From assembly GCA_002753565.1 (NCBI GenBank), contig PEAM01000012.1, forward strand, positions 1 to 64,000: 64,000 bases of DNA, read 5' to 3'. Positions within the stretch are counted from its first letter, which is position 1. Each line of letters starts with the position of its first letter. Shown here piece by piece: positions 56,268 through 64,000 of this stretch. The position numbers were made by a program, and so were the translations under genes. The notes beneath the pieces are model-generated. The model was not told the DNA's origin. It saw only the letters and a list, made by a program, of their open reading frames with translations, and did no database searches. This DNA comes from Magnetococcales bacterium. Its GTDB lineage: Bacteria; Pseudomonadota; Magnetococcia; Magnetococcales; JADFYX01.

Positions 56268-56926
56268 AAGCTGTCTATCGAATAGCCTGGAAAGATGTGG
56301 TTGGCGATTTGCGCCGACGGGCAACCCTCTCCTCCATGCTCTTTTTCTCCATCGCCGTCCTGGTTGTTTTCCAAGCCGCCTTCGAACCCGATCGGCAGGC
56401 CGCTACCAAGCTGTTACCCGGTCTGCTCTGGGCGACGGTCCTCTTCACCAGCCTGATGGGTTTGGGGCGGGTTTTTCAGGCCGAGGAGGAGAATGGTGCC
56501 TTTGAAGGGTTGATGTTGGCTTCGGTGCCTCGAGGGATTATTTTTCTCGGCAAATGGCTGGGAAATCTGTTATTAACCTTGCTGGTTCAGGCGATGATTT
56601 TGCCGTTGACACTGATTTTATTCAACGTTGACGCTTGGCACCTGATACCCCATATCTTCGGTGTATTGATATTGGGTATTCTGGGATTGACCGGCTTGGG
56701 TGTCTTACTGGCAGCCATGACCCAGGCGGCCCGCTCCCGAGAGACCTTGCTGGCTCTGCTTCTCCTTCCTCTGGTTGCCCCCTTGCTGATTGCCGGTGTT
56801 CAGGCGACGGCCGGGGTCATGGTTCCAGATGGTCAGCCCGGTCCTTGGATTCGTCTTCTGCTTATTTTTGATACGGTTTATCTGGCTCTGGCTCCATGGG
56901 GGTTTGGCTGGCTGGTAGAGGAGTAA
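56261..56926 (+). CDS. ccmB: Heme exporter membrane protein CcmB
   Basis: 221 residues, six membrane segments, beginning with GTG. ALPTWKDVV-type start (IAWKDVVGDLRRR), FQAEEENGAFEGLMLASVPRGIIFLGKW and LLPLVAPLLIAGVQAT are typical of the family. The permease part of CcmABCD. 10 bases before ccmC. Confidence 0.93.
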   Translation: MLKAVYRIAWKDVVGDLRRRATLSSMLFFSIAVLVVFQAAFEPDRQAATKLLPGLLWATVLFTSLMGLGRVFQAEEENGAFEGLMLASVPRGIIFLGKWLGNLLLTLLVQAMILPLTLILFNVDAWHLIPHIFGVLILGILGLTGLGVLLAAMTQAARSRETLLALLLLPLVAPLLIAGVQATAGVMVPDGQPGPWIRLLLIFDTVYLALAPWGFGWLVEE

Positions 56927-56936
56927 CGAGGAAACA

Positions 56937-57632
56937 ATGAATTTTTTAGCACGTATTCAACGGCCTTTGGGTATCATCACCCTCCTTGCCCTGGGCGCAA
57001 GTACCTGGATGGTTTTTAATGCGCCACTGGATTTTCAGCAAGGCAATTCGGTGCGTATTCTCTATGCCCATGTACCCTCTGCCAAAATGGCCCTTTTTTG
57101 TTATATTCTGCTTACCCTCTCCAGCATTGTCTATCTCTGGAAAAAAAATGAGACGGCCGATATTCTTGCCGAGGCTGCAGCGCCGGTAGGGGCAGCCTTT
57201 ACAGCTGTTACCCTGGCCTCAGGCGCCATCTGGGGAAAGCCCATGTGGGGAACCTGGTGGGCCTGGGATGCCCGTTTAACCTCCATGTTGGTACTGCTGA
57301 TTCTCTATATGGGTATCATGGCTCTACGCAACGCTCTGGACGAACCCTTGAAAGCGGCTCGGGCTACGGCGGTCTTGGCTATTATTGGTGCGGTTGATCT
57401 ACCTATTATCCACTATTCAGTGGTTTGGTGGCGCACCCTGCATCAGCCGGCCTCCTTTGGTGGTTCATCGGGAAACCCTTCTATAACCGGCGATCTACTC
57501 CCCCCTCTGTTGGCCATGGCGATCTCTTTTATTCTTTTGGGGGGGTATCTGGTGGTACTCAAAGCACGAGAGGTTGAAGCCCATCGACAGTTGGAACAGC
57601 TGGATGTGGAAAGGATGGAAGAAGATGATTGA
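56937..57632 (+). CDS. ccmC: Heme exporter protein CcmC
   Basis: 231 residues with six membrane segments. The tryptophan-rich heme-binding motif WGTWWAWDARLTSMLVLLILYMG is near residue 105, and periplasmic His residues are in HVPSAKMAL and PIIHYSVVWWRTLHQPAS. It hands heme to CcmE. It overlaps ccmD by 8 bases. Confidence 0.95.
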   Translation: MNFLARIQRPLGIITLLALGASTWMVFNAPLDFQQGNSVRILYAHVPSAKMALFCYILLTLSSIVYLWKKNETADILAEAAAPVGAAFTAVTLASGAIWGKPMWGTWWAWDARLTSMLVLLILYMGIMALRNALDEPLKAARATAVLAIIGAVDLPIIHYSVVWWRTLHQPASFGGSSGNPSITGDLLPPLLAMAISFILLGGYLVVLKAREVEAHRQLEQLDVERMEEDD

Positions 57633-57756
57633 TTATACCCCTTTTGTGGTTGCCGTTTATGGTATCACCGTAGTGATCTACGGCCTTCTGACCCTCAAAT
57701 GGCAACGGAGTCTGAAACGGGCGCAACAACAGCTGAGTGAGCAGGAAAATCCATGA
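57625..57756 (+). CDS. ccmD: Heme exporter protein CcmD
   Basis: 43 residues: MIDYTPFVVAVYGITVVIYG, one membrane helix followed by a basic Gln-rich tail (KWQRSLKRAQQQLSEQ). Small partner of CcmC that helps release holo-CcmE. ATG 57625 overlaps the end of ccmC; the stop overlaps the ccmE start (ATGA). Confidence 0.88.
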   Translation: MIDYTPFVVAVYGITVVIYGLLTLKWQRSLKRAQQQLSEQENP

Positions 57757-58208
57757 ACAAAAAAGGACAAAAACGGCTATTTCTCATCTTGACCGTGTTG
57801 GTGGTGGGGGGTGCCTTGATCTCCCTGGTCTTCTCCTCTTTTACCGGAGCGCTGGTCTATTTTTACACCCCGACCGAAATTCTCCAACAGACCGACTCGT
57901 TGAGTGGTAAGAAGGTCCGCATTGGTGGCATGGTCCAGGAAGGGACGTTGGTCAAGGAGAGCGGTACGTTGAAAATCCGCTTTATGGTCACCGATGGTGA
58001 AAAGCTCTTTCCGGTTCAATACGACGGAATGTTACCCGATCTTTTTCGTGAGGGGCAGGGGGTGATTGTCGAGGGGACCTGGCAGCCGGACCAGGATTTT
58101 ATCGCCTCCTCTATTTTGGCTAAACATTCCGAAGACTATATGCCGGTGGAGATGTCCGAAGAGGGTATCGCCAAGGCCAAAAAGTCCATCCTGAAATCAA
58201 TGCAGTAA
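57753..58208 (+). CDS. ccmE: Cytochrome c-type biogenesis heme chaperone CcmE
   Basis: 151 residues with one N-terminal membrane anchor. YFYTPTEI near residue 36, and the heme-attachment segment ILAKHSEDYMP near residue 127, where His binds heme covalently and Tyr is an axial ligand. It carries heme to CcmF/H in the periplasm. Confidence 0.94.
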   Translation: MNKKGQKRLFLILTVLVVGGALISLVFSSFTGALVYFYTPTEILQQTDSLSGKKVRIGGMVQEGTLVKESGTLKIRFMVTDGEKLFPVQYDGMLPDLFREGQGVIVEGTWQPDQDFIASSILAKHSEDYMPVEMSEEGIAKAKKSILKSMQ

Positions 58209-58251
58209 TATCGATAAGAATTGGCTCTACCGAGTTGATTGAGGAGTTGTT

Positions 58252-60219
58252 GTGTGGATTGAGATTGCCCATTTTTCTGCCCTGTTGGCGCTTATATTAA
58301 CCGGCATGCAGGTGTTTACCTCGCTGTATGGTGTCCACCAAAACAGCCCGGCTTGGATTCGGGTTGGTCGTCAGTCGGCCATTATGGTTGCCCTTCTTCT
58401 GACGATCTCCTCGTTTGGACTGATCAACTCCTTTTTATTGCACGACTTTTCTGTTCTTTATGTGGCCAAGCACGCCTCGTTGGATCTCCCCTATTTCTAC
58501 CTGGCTACCGCCATGTGGGGGGGGCATGAAGGGTCCCTGTTGCTCTGGGCCTGGTTTCTCTCCGTCTATATTGCCGTGGCAGCTTGGCGACACTGGAAAA
58601 CCCACGCCGGATCCATCCCTTATGTGTTGGCCATTTTGGGCTGTGTGCTGATCGGTTTTTTGCTGCTGGTGCTGTTTCTCTCCACCCCCTTTGAGCGGCT
58701 GATTCCCCCCCCCATGGATGGACGGGATCTCAACCCCCTTTTACAAGATCCGGGCATGGTATTCCATCCACCGTTTCTCTATATGGGTTATGTGGGATTT
58801 GCCATTCCCTATGCGTTTGCCATGGCGGCCCTGATTACCGGTCAGGCTGGAGAAGAGTGGGTTCTTGCTACCCGCCGTTGGACCCTCTTTTCGTGGTCCA
58901 TGTTGACCACCGGCATCGTTTTCGGCGCCTATTGGGCCTATTACGAGCTGGGGTGGGGCGGTTATTGGGCTTGGGACCCGGTGGAGAACGCCTCGTTCAT
59001 GCCATGGCTGACGGCTACCGCCTTTTTACATTCGGTGATGGTGCAAGAGCGCAGAAAGATGTTCAAGGCTTGGAATGTCTTTCTGATCACCGCCACCTTT
59101 GCCCTCTCCATTTTGGGTACGTTCCTGGTCCGTTCCGGGGTACTCTCATCGGTTCATGCTTTTGCAGCCGATCCGGGTCGGGGTGTCTATATCCTGGCCT
59201 TCATGACGGTACTGCTGCTCTTCTCCTTTGGTCTGCTCACCCTGAAATCCGACCAGTTGGAGACCGATATTCGTCTGGAAAACCCTCTCTCTAAAGAGTC
59301 GGCTTTTTTATTCAACAATCTTTTTCTGCTGGTGGCTACCCTCACCGTTCTTCTGGGTACCCTCTATCCGTTGGCGGTAGAGACCTGGTCGGACTCCAAG
59401 GTTTCGGTTGGTGCCCCTTATTATAATACGGTCTTTATCCCCATCATGCTGGGTATTTTTCTCATGATGGGGATTGGTCCGGTCATCGCTTGGCGCAAGG
59501 CCACGTGGCTTCAGCTTAAACGAGATCTTACCCTTCCGACGATCCTGGGCTTGGTGGCCGGGGTATTGGCTTGGCTGTTGGGTATCCATAACCTGTACGG
59601 TGCGGTGACGGCAAGTATGATCGCCTTTGTTCTCACCTCGCATCTGCTGGATACCCGACGGGGGGTTGTGGCACGCATGAAAAGTCCGGGGGCTGCTTCG
59701 GCCATGCGGGCGTTGGCGCAACTTTTGGGCCGGAACAAGCGTCGTTATGGTGGATTTGTGGTCCATTTCGGCATTCTGGTCATGGCGGCTGGCTTTATTG
59801 GTTCCGGGCTTTTTCAAGAGGAGAAAAACCTCTTCATGACCCCTTCGGATACGGTCAAGGTCGGGAAGTGGACCATCACCCTGCAATCCATTGAAAAGGT
59901 CAGAAAATACAACTGGAATGCGCTCCAAGCGAATATGGTTGCTACCCATGATCAAGGCTTTTCCGTTGAGCTGAAACCGCAAAAACGTGTATATGATAAA
60001 AGCTCTCAACCGACAACCGAGGCGGCTATTCACACCACATTGTGGGAGGATATCTATGTTGTCTTGGGGGATGAGGTGAAAAAAGATACCTGGTCGATTC
60101 GGGTCTATCGAAACCCTCTGGTGGTTTGGGTCTGGTCGGGGGCGGGTATCATGGCCTTGGGGGTTATCTTTTCCCTGATGCAGGGGCGGGTGTTAAAAAG
60201 AAAGTCCCAAGAGGCCTGA
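58252..60219 (+). CDS. ccmF: Cytochrome c heme lyase subunit CcmF
   Basis: 655 residues with about 14 membrane segments, beginning with GTG. The WWD domain GGYWAWDPVENASFMPWLTATAFLHSVM is near residue 240; periplasmic His residues flank it, and the C-terminal domain (KQAVDLGRNKRRYGGFVVHFG-like, here LGRNKRRYGGFVVHFG) is present. It ligates heme to apocytochrome. It is followed by a 308-base gap before ccmG. Confidence 0.95.
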   Translation: MWIEIAHFSALLALILTGMQVFTSLYGVHQNSPAWIRVGRQSAIMVALLLTISSFGLINSFLLHDFSVLYVAKHASLDLPYFYLATAMWGGHEGSLLLWAWFLSVYIAVAAWRHWKTHAGSIPYVLAILGCVLIGFLLLVLFLSTPFERLIPPPMDGRDLNPLLQDPGMVFHPPFLYMGYVGFAIPYAFAMAALITGQAGEEWVLATRRWTLFSWSMLTTGIVFGAYWAYYELGWGGYWAWDPVENASFMPWLTATAFLHSVMVQERRKMFKAWNVFLITATFALSILGTFLVRSGVLSSVHAFAADPGRGVYILAFMTVLLLFSFGLLTLKSDQLETDIRLENPLSKESAFLFNNLFLLVATLTVLLGTLYPLAVETWSDSKVSVGAPYYNTVFIPIMLGIFLMMGIGPVIAWRKATWLQLKRDLTLPTILGLVAGVLAWLLGIHNLYGAVTASMIAFVLTSHLLDTRRGVVARMKSPGAASAMRALAQLLGRNKRRYGGFVVHFGILVMAAGFIGSGLFQEEKNLFMTPSDTVKVGKWTITLQSIEKVRKYNWNALQANMVATHDQGFSVELKPQKRVYDKSSQPTTEAAIHTTLWEDIYVVLGDEVKKDTWSIRVYRNPLVVWVWSGAGIMALGVIFSLMQGRVLKRKSQEA

Positions 60220-60527
60220 CAAAACAAAACCATGGCAGGGGTCCGGGGGCCGTGACGGTCCCTGGCGGGGTTTGGGCAGAGCCCCATAAGCAGAGGTGAG
60301 GGGTACTGCCCGCATCCACGGTGCATGACTCTACCCATTGGAATACCTTGGGAAGGCTTGCAGCCGCCAACTCCCCCTGCTGTTGTATGTCTAAAGGCAA
60401 CAATACGAACAAAACCCAGGTCTTTGCCTTACAATCCACCAGAGATAGACTCCTAAGGGTATAGTCGCCCTTTGTTAGGATGGATGAAGTCACCTTTTTT
60501 TGCGCCTTTTCCTTATCGGATTGAACA
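60220..60527. repeat. Gap with decayed structured-repeat remnants inside the ccm cluster
   Basis: A G+C-rich hairpin region (60231-60290) contains GGCGGGGTTTGGGCAGAGCCCC, like the GGGTTTGGGCAG part of the repeat family. CCTTGGGAAGGCTTGCAG at 60343-60360 then resembles the CCTTGGGAGGCCTTGCAGG part. The order differs from full copies. It is an old, rearranged copy that may end transcription after ccmF. No gene. Confidence 0.55.
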
Positions 60528-61079
60528 ATGAAACTTTCTTGGAAAATCATACTTTTACTTTCAATTCTTGTCATCCTTGCCCTGTTTGCCGGTGGCCTTG
60601 GCAATAATCCCCGGGATATTCCCTCCCCCCTGGTCAATCGCCCGGCTTCCCCTTTTGAAGCGCCTGCCCTGGATGGCCAGGGGATGGTCTCCCTGAAGGC
60701 CCATCTGGGCAAATGGGTCTTGGTCAATTTTTGGGGCTCCTGGTGTGTAAGTTGTGTCGCAGAACACCCCTATCTGATGGATCTGGCCAATATTGCTCGT
60801 AGTCGGAGTGATTTTGTTCTGATTGGTGTGGATTTTCGAGATACTGTTGAAGGGGCCAACACCTTTTTGCGTCGCCACGGCAATCCAGGTTATCGCCACG
60901 CCCTGGATCCAAAACAAAAAATTGCCATTGATTGGGGTGTATACGGCGCACCAGAGTCCTATCTGGTGGATCCCACCGGCATGATTATCCTCAAACATAC
61001 CGGCCCTCTCTATCCCGGTTGGTTTGAAAAAGTGGCTTTGCCCCATATTGAAAAAAAACGCACGGAATCAGGAGAGTAA
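60528..61079 (+). CDS. ccmG: Thiol:disulfide interchange protein CcmG/DsbE
   Basis: 183 residues: membrane anchor (KIILLLSILVILALFAGGL), then a thioredoxin fold with the active site NFWGSWCVSCVAEHPYL. The dithiol is WCVSC rather than the common WCPxC. The cis-proline loop is VYGAPESYLVD. It keeps apocytochrome cysteines reduced for heme ligation. 1 base before ccmH. Confidence 0.93.
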   Translation: MKLSWKIILLLSILVILALFAGGLGNNPRDIPSPLVNRPASPFEAPALDGQGMVSLKAHLGKWVLVNFWGSWCVSCVAEHPYLMDLANIARSRSDFVLIGVDFRDTVEGANTFLRRHGNPGYRHALDPKQKIAIDWGVYGAPESYLVDPTGMIILKHTGPLYPGWFEKVALPHIEKKRTESGE

Positions 61080-61080
61080 G

Positions 61081-61566
61081 ATGAGACCACTTAATGGGCT
61101 GGTGTTTCTAATCGGAACACTACTGCTGTTGACACCTTTCTCTACCACTCTGGCGGCCAATCTGAATGAAGACCCCAGCGAAGCCACGGTTAGACACATT
61201 GCCAAAGATCTGCGCTGTGCTGTTTGCCAAAATCAGTCGGTATATGAGTCCAACTCCGATCTAGCCCAAGATATGTTGGGGGTTATTCGGGATAAGGTCC
61301 AGGCTGGAGAGAGTGAAGCCACTATCCGAGACTATTTTTTTCAACGGTATGGGGACTATATCTACTTGGAGCCAACCAAAAAAGGGATGAATCTACTTCT
61401 ATGGTTTGGCCCGATATTGGGACTGTTTATTGGGGCCTATGCACTTTTGGCAGCCTTTAAAAAATGGAAAGCCAGAGGGGATGATGCCATAAAGCCTGCA
61501 GAGGGGAGCAAGAGCCAGGCAATGCAGGAAAGAATCGAAAAAGAGCTTAACGATATCGAAATATAG
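61081..61566 (+). CDS. ccmH: Cytochrome c-type biogenesis protein CcmH
   Basis: 161 residues from ATG 61081: signal peptide (GLVFLIGTLLLLTPFSTTLAA), the redox motif LRCAVCQNQSVYESNSDLAQDM, and a C-terminal membrane helix (LLLWFGPILGLFIGAYALLAAF). This is the short form without a TPR (CcmI) domain, and no ccmI follows, so that part is elsewhere or absent. The stop lies at the edge of a repeat element. Confidence 0.94.
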   Translation: MRPLNGLVFLIGTLLLLTPFSTTLAANLNEDPSEATVRHIAKDLRCAVCQNQSVYESNSDLAQDMLGVIRDKVQAGESEATIRDYFFQRYGDYIYLEPTKKGMNLLLWFGPILGLFIGAYALLAAFKKWKARGDDAIKPAEGSKSQAMQERIEKELNDIEI

Positions 61567-61818
61567 TATAGAGATTTCAAACCAAATGTGTACAAAACGA
61601 TTGCGGATGGTTCTGGAAAGGCATGAATGCCTTTCCAGCGGGTTTGGGCAGCACCCAAGGTCCTAAGCCTTTGACTTTGCTTTTTTTCTTATTTTTTAAA
61701 AGCGTAGGGGTTTGGGGGCCTGCAAGGCCTCCCAAGGTGTCGACTTTGCCTTTAACCATTGTCATTGTCCAAGTTTGGTTTTAACTGACTATACCCATTG
61801 GGTCTGGAATCTTTATAT
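61567..61818. repeat. Structured intergenic repeat, full copy in inverse orientation
   Basis: TATAGAGATTTCAAACCAAA at the left, hairpin CTGGAAAGGCAT / ATGCCTTTCCAG (61613-61638), GGGTTTGGGCAGCACCCAA, TTGGGGGCC / GGCCTCCCAA and, at the right, TTGGTTTTAACTGACTATA plus a second end-like segment to 61818. Its right 67 bases are translated as the last residues of the HAD protein. The hairpin carries a G-C to A-T change in both arms compared with other copies. Confidence 0.9.
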
Positions 61819-62780
61819 ATCCCCCCAATACTGTTGACAATATAATCCGGTTGAATAGCCCAGTCGCAACAGAGTGACTCCATCTGCTCCGCCTCTTGTG
61901 CATGGATTCCCGAAAGCGTCAGGCAGGTGGCGAATCCCATGGCACACCCCCCCAAAATATCAGTGGTTAGAGAGTCTCCTACCATTAAAATTTCTTGGCT
62001 CAACAGATGGGGAAACCGAGCCATGACCAGTTGATAGACCGGAGAGAACGGTTTACCAATACCGATAATCTCACTACCAAAGCGTCTGGCCAGTTCATCT
62101 GCCGTATATCCCGCCACAACAACCGGTTCTCCCTGTTGGCTTTGTACCACCATATCAGGATTGGCAACCAGAAGTGGAAGAGGAGCCTTGTCCAGCCAAC
62201 TCTCCACTACCTGCTGTTGTGCCTTTCCGTAGTAGTCCCGATTACTACAGATCAACACATAAGACGGTTTTTTGTCCGTTTTAAGGGGGGCACCAGGGGG
62301 GTTGATTAACAGGTTATCAGGGTTGGGGGCATAATCAGAGGCGCTATCTGGCGTGCCAATCAGCAGATAGGGCTGGCTTCGAAAAGGGGAGTTTGCCACA
62401 AACGACTTAACAGCCATGCCAGAGGTGATGATTTGATCCAGATGGATCTCAAACCCCAGCTTCTGCAATTTTTGCCATACTCCTTGAGGTCTCTCTGATG
62501 CGTTGTTGGACACCACCAAAAAAGGGGTCTCATGCTGGCGACAGAGATCCACCGCCTCTACAGCCCCTTCAATACCCCCTTCACCCCGGTTTAAAACCCC
62601 GTACGCATCAAACAGAATCAGCTTGTATGGCTCAATAAGAGAGGAAAAACAGCAGCGTTGCATCTTTCCCGATCGTAAGTCAGCATCCAATAAAGGGGTG
62701 TCGTGACAGAGTTGCACGCGATAGCGGGCTACTGCAGAGGTTAACAGTTTGCCATCGGTCATTGTCGGTTTTTTGTTCAT
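61752..62780 (-). CDS. HAD-superfamily phosphatase, IIA (NagD-like) subfamily
   Basis: 342 residues. A 50-residue N-terminal extension precedes the nucleophile motif LILFDAYGVLNRGEGG (DxY rather than DxD). VVSNNASERP is motif II, and ILMVGDSLTTDILGGCAMGF motif IV; the cap is type IIA. The usual second Asp being Tyr, phosphatase activity needs checking. The last 22 or so residues (from KDSRPNGYSQLKPN) are encoded by the repeat element, so the original C-terminus was probably replaced. The substrate is unknown. Confidence 0.85.
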   Translation of the reverse strand: MNKKPTMTDGKLLTSAVARYRVQLCHDTPLLDADLRSGKMQRCCFSSLIEPYKLILFDAYGVLNRGEGGIEGAVEAVDLCRQHETPFLVVSNNASERPQGVWQKLQKLGFEIHLDQIITSGMAVKSFVANSPFRSQPYLLIGTPDSASDYAPNPDNLLINPPGAPLKTDKKPSYVLICSNRDYYGKAQQQVVESWLDKAPLPLLVANPDMVVQSQQGEPVVVAGYTADELARRFGSEIIGIGKPFSPVYQLVMARFPHLLSQEILMVGDSLTTDILGGCAMGFATCLTLSGIHAQEAEQMESLCCDWAIQPDYIVNSIGGIYKDSRPNGYSQLKPNLDNDNG

Positions 62781-63018
62781 TTTATATCCATAAAAGAGGA
62801 GATGAATGTAAAATTTTGGAAAAGTAAATTTAATGGTATTATAAAATAACTTTACTATAATAGGGTGAAAATGTAGTTTGCACCTGTACTTCGATCAAAT
62901 TTTTTTTTAGCATATGAATTCAACTTGGTCATTTATCGCACCATTAATAGAGTTTACTTCGAAGGGTGAAAGGTGTTCAAACACCTGATCTCCCAACTTT
63001 TGTATCTGAGGGGTCTCC
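62781..63018. promoter_or_regulatory. Divergent region between HAD and LysR genes
   Basis: 238 bases, A+T-rich in the middle. LysR regulators often bind such divergent regions, so both genes could be controlled from here; no dyad of the T-N11-A type is clear by eye. Confidence 0.35.
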
Positions 63019-63936
63019 ATGAGTTTTTCCGATACCCGATTGCGGGTTTTTCACTCAGTCGCCAAACATCTCTCGTTTACTCGAGCTGCCGAGGAGCTCT
63101 ATCTAACCCAACCGGCTGTCACGTTTCAAATACGGCAACTTGAGGAACATTTCAATACCCGTCTATTTGACCGGCACCACAATCGGATTACCATGACCGA
63201 AGCAGGGGTGATGGTTTTCAACTATGCTGAGCGGATTCTGGAGCTCTATCGGGAGACGGAAAAAGCCATCAACGAAATGACCGGTATGACCCGTGGTATT
63301 GTCAAGTTGGGGGCTTCTACCACTATCGGTGAGTATATTCTTCCCATGATATTAAGCAGCTATCATGAGGCTTTTCCTAGTGTTCGGGTTCGAATGACGG
63401 TGGATAATACCCGGCTTATTGTACGCAAACTCGAGGATGCTACCATTGATGTTGGGATGGTGGAAGGACCTGTTCAGAACAAAAATATTCAGATTACCCC
63501 CTGTTTGGAGGATGAGTTGATTCTGGTTTTGCCTCCCAATCATCCTCTTGCCCACCTGAAAGAGATCCCCATGGCCAAGCTCAAGGATCACCCCTTTGTC
63601 TCTCGGGAGGAGGGATCGGGAACCCGTGCGGTGATTGCGGAACATCTACTCAAGGCTGGAATCAACTATGATGATCTCAATATGGTGCTGGAGTTGGGAA
63701 CAACAGAGTCGGTTAAGGCGGCTGTGGAGGGAAATGTGGGTTATAGCATTGTCTCCAGCGTTTCAATCCGCAAAGAGTTGCGATTGAAAAGCTTGACGGC
63801 GCACCGAATCAAAGGGGTCTCCATGAAGCGGCGGCTGAATTTTGTCCATCAAAAACAAAAATTCCGCTCCAAGGCGGTTGAAGAGCTACTCAATTTTGCT
63901 AAAGCCAAATGTAGCGAAATGAAGGTTGAACTTTAG
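63019..63936 (+). CDS. LysR family transcriptional regulator (CysL/CbbR-like)
   Basis: 305 residues. Winged helix-turn-helix at the N-terminus (FHSVAKHLSFTRAAEELYLTQPAVTFQIRQLEEHF), then the periplasmic-binding-protein-like effector domain (about 90-300, GASTTIGEYILPMILSSY, EEGSGTRAVIAEHLL). The layout resembles CysL/CbbR regulators. The target could be the divergent HAD gene; the effector is not known. Confidence 0.92.
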   Translation: MSFSDTRLRVFHSVAKHLSFTRAAEELYLTQPAVTFQIRQLEEHFNTRLFDRHHNRITMTEAGVMVFNYAERILELYRETEKAINEMTGMTRGIVKLGASTTIGEYILPMILSSYHEAFPSVRVRMTVDNTRLIVRKLEDATIDVGMVEGPVQNKNIQITPCLEDELILVLPPNHPLAHLKEIPMAKLKDHPFVSREEGSGTRAVIAEHLLKAGINYDDLNMVLELGTTESVKAAVEGNVGYSIVSSVSIRKELRLKSLTAHRIKGVSMKRRLNFVHQKQKFRSKAVEELLNFAKAKCSEMKVEL

Positions 63937-63970
63937 AGGCTCTACCTACTCTGGTATCCACTTCCTGTCA

Positions 63971-64000
63971 GAGATTCCAAACCAAAACAATAAGTGGATG
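63971..64000. repeat. Structured intergenic repeat, copy cut by the window edge
   Basis: GAGATTCCAAACCAAAA at 63971 is the left end of the repeat family. The rest lies outside the window. It again follows the 3' end of a gene. Confidence 0.6.

Overview
The window is about 64 kb of a bacterial chromosome, moderately G+C rich by eye, densely packed with genes on both strands and free of prophage, intact insertion sequences and CRISPR arrays. The content is Gram-negative and proteobacterial: GapR (DUF2312), Hfq/HflX, a System I cytochrome c maturation cluster (ccmABCDEFGH), YidC/YidD/RnpA/RpmH/MnmE, a plant/alphaproteobacterial-type glutamate-cysteine ligase, and a TIGR04211-like SH3 protein. 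This mixture of alpha- and gammaproteobacterial families fits a deep-branching proteobacterium such as a member of Magnetococcales/Magnetococcia. That assignment is an inference; no magnetosome gene is present.

Layout. 0-8.8 kb: end of an rRNA operon (5S), then rplM-rpsI, argC, a 2[4Fe-4S] ferredoxin, yicC-gmk-rpoZ-relA/spoT-ridA, a small secreted Cys-rich protein and a TauE-type permease. 8.8-10.8 kb (minus): a RloA/RloB (AbiL-like) putative phage-defence pair with a copy of one short repeat on each side. 11-14 kb: gapR (minus) and a REC-PAS-GGDEF-EAL protein. 14-18.6 kb (minus): murI-pyrR-pyrB-pyrC-pyrK. 18.8-21 kb: a 167-bp foldback repeat, a methyltransferase, tRNA-Gly(CCC) and an anti-sigma-like membrane protein. 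21.4-27.4 kb: hfq-hflX (apparent CTG start for hflX), groES-groEL, a small membrane protein, elbB and an M24 peptidase. 27.8-36 kb: PII-like protein, SH3 protein, argB, a voltage-gated-type K+ channel, gshA, a REC-HK-REC hybrid with an HPt protein, and a DnaQ-type exonuclease. 36-42.3 kb: an orphan TAXI lipoprotein, an HD-domain protein with a novel repeated C-terminus, and an XPB-type helicase with a DUF790/Bax1-like nuclease. 42.3-47.2 kb: an A+T-rich three-gene island (radical SAM, NAD-dependent epimerase, polytopic GT-C-like protein). 47.5-54.3 kb: a diguanylate cyclase and the minus-strand groups rpmH-rnpA-yidD-yidC-mnmE and gcvR-like/def. 54.4-61.6 kb: a SPOR protein and the ccm cluster. 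61.7-64 kb: a HAD phosphatase and a LysR regulator.

The most striking non-gene signal is a dispersed, structured intergenic repeat of about 200-240 bp. It has full, truncated or decayed copies near 13.9, 27.5, 27.7, 36.1, 37.3, 48.8, 60.3, 61.7 and 64.0 kb. Its central 10-12 bp hairpin shows paired compensatory changes between copies, and most copies lie between convergent genes. A second, unrelated short repeat (AACCTGGAAACGGCAG) occurs five times between 8.8 and 19 kb. Further points of interest are a RelA/SpoT enzyme whose hydrolase residues are all replaced, a divergent RloB, the XPB-Bax1-like pair, and a membrane-protein gene whose two halves differ sharply in base composition.
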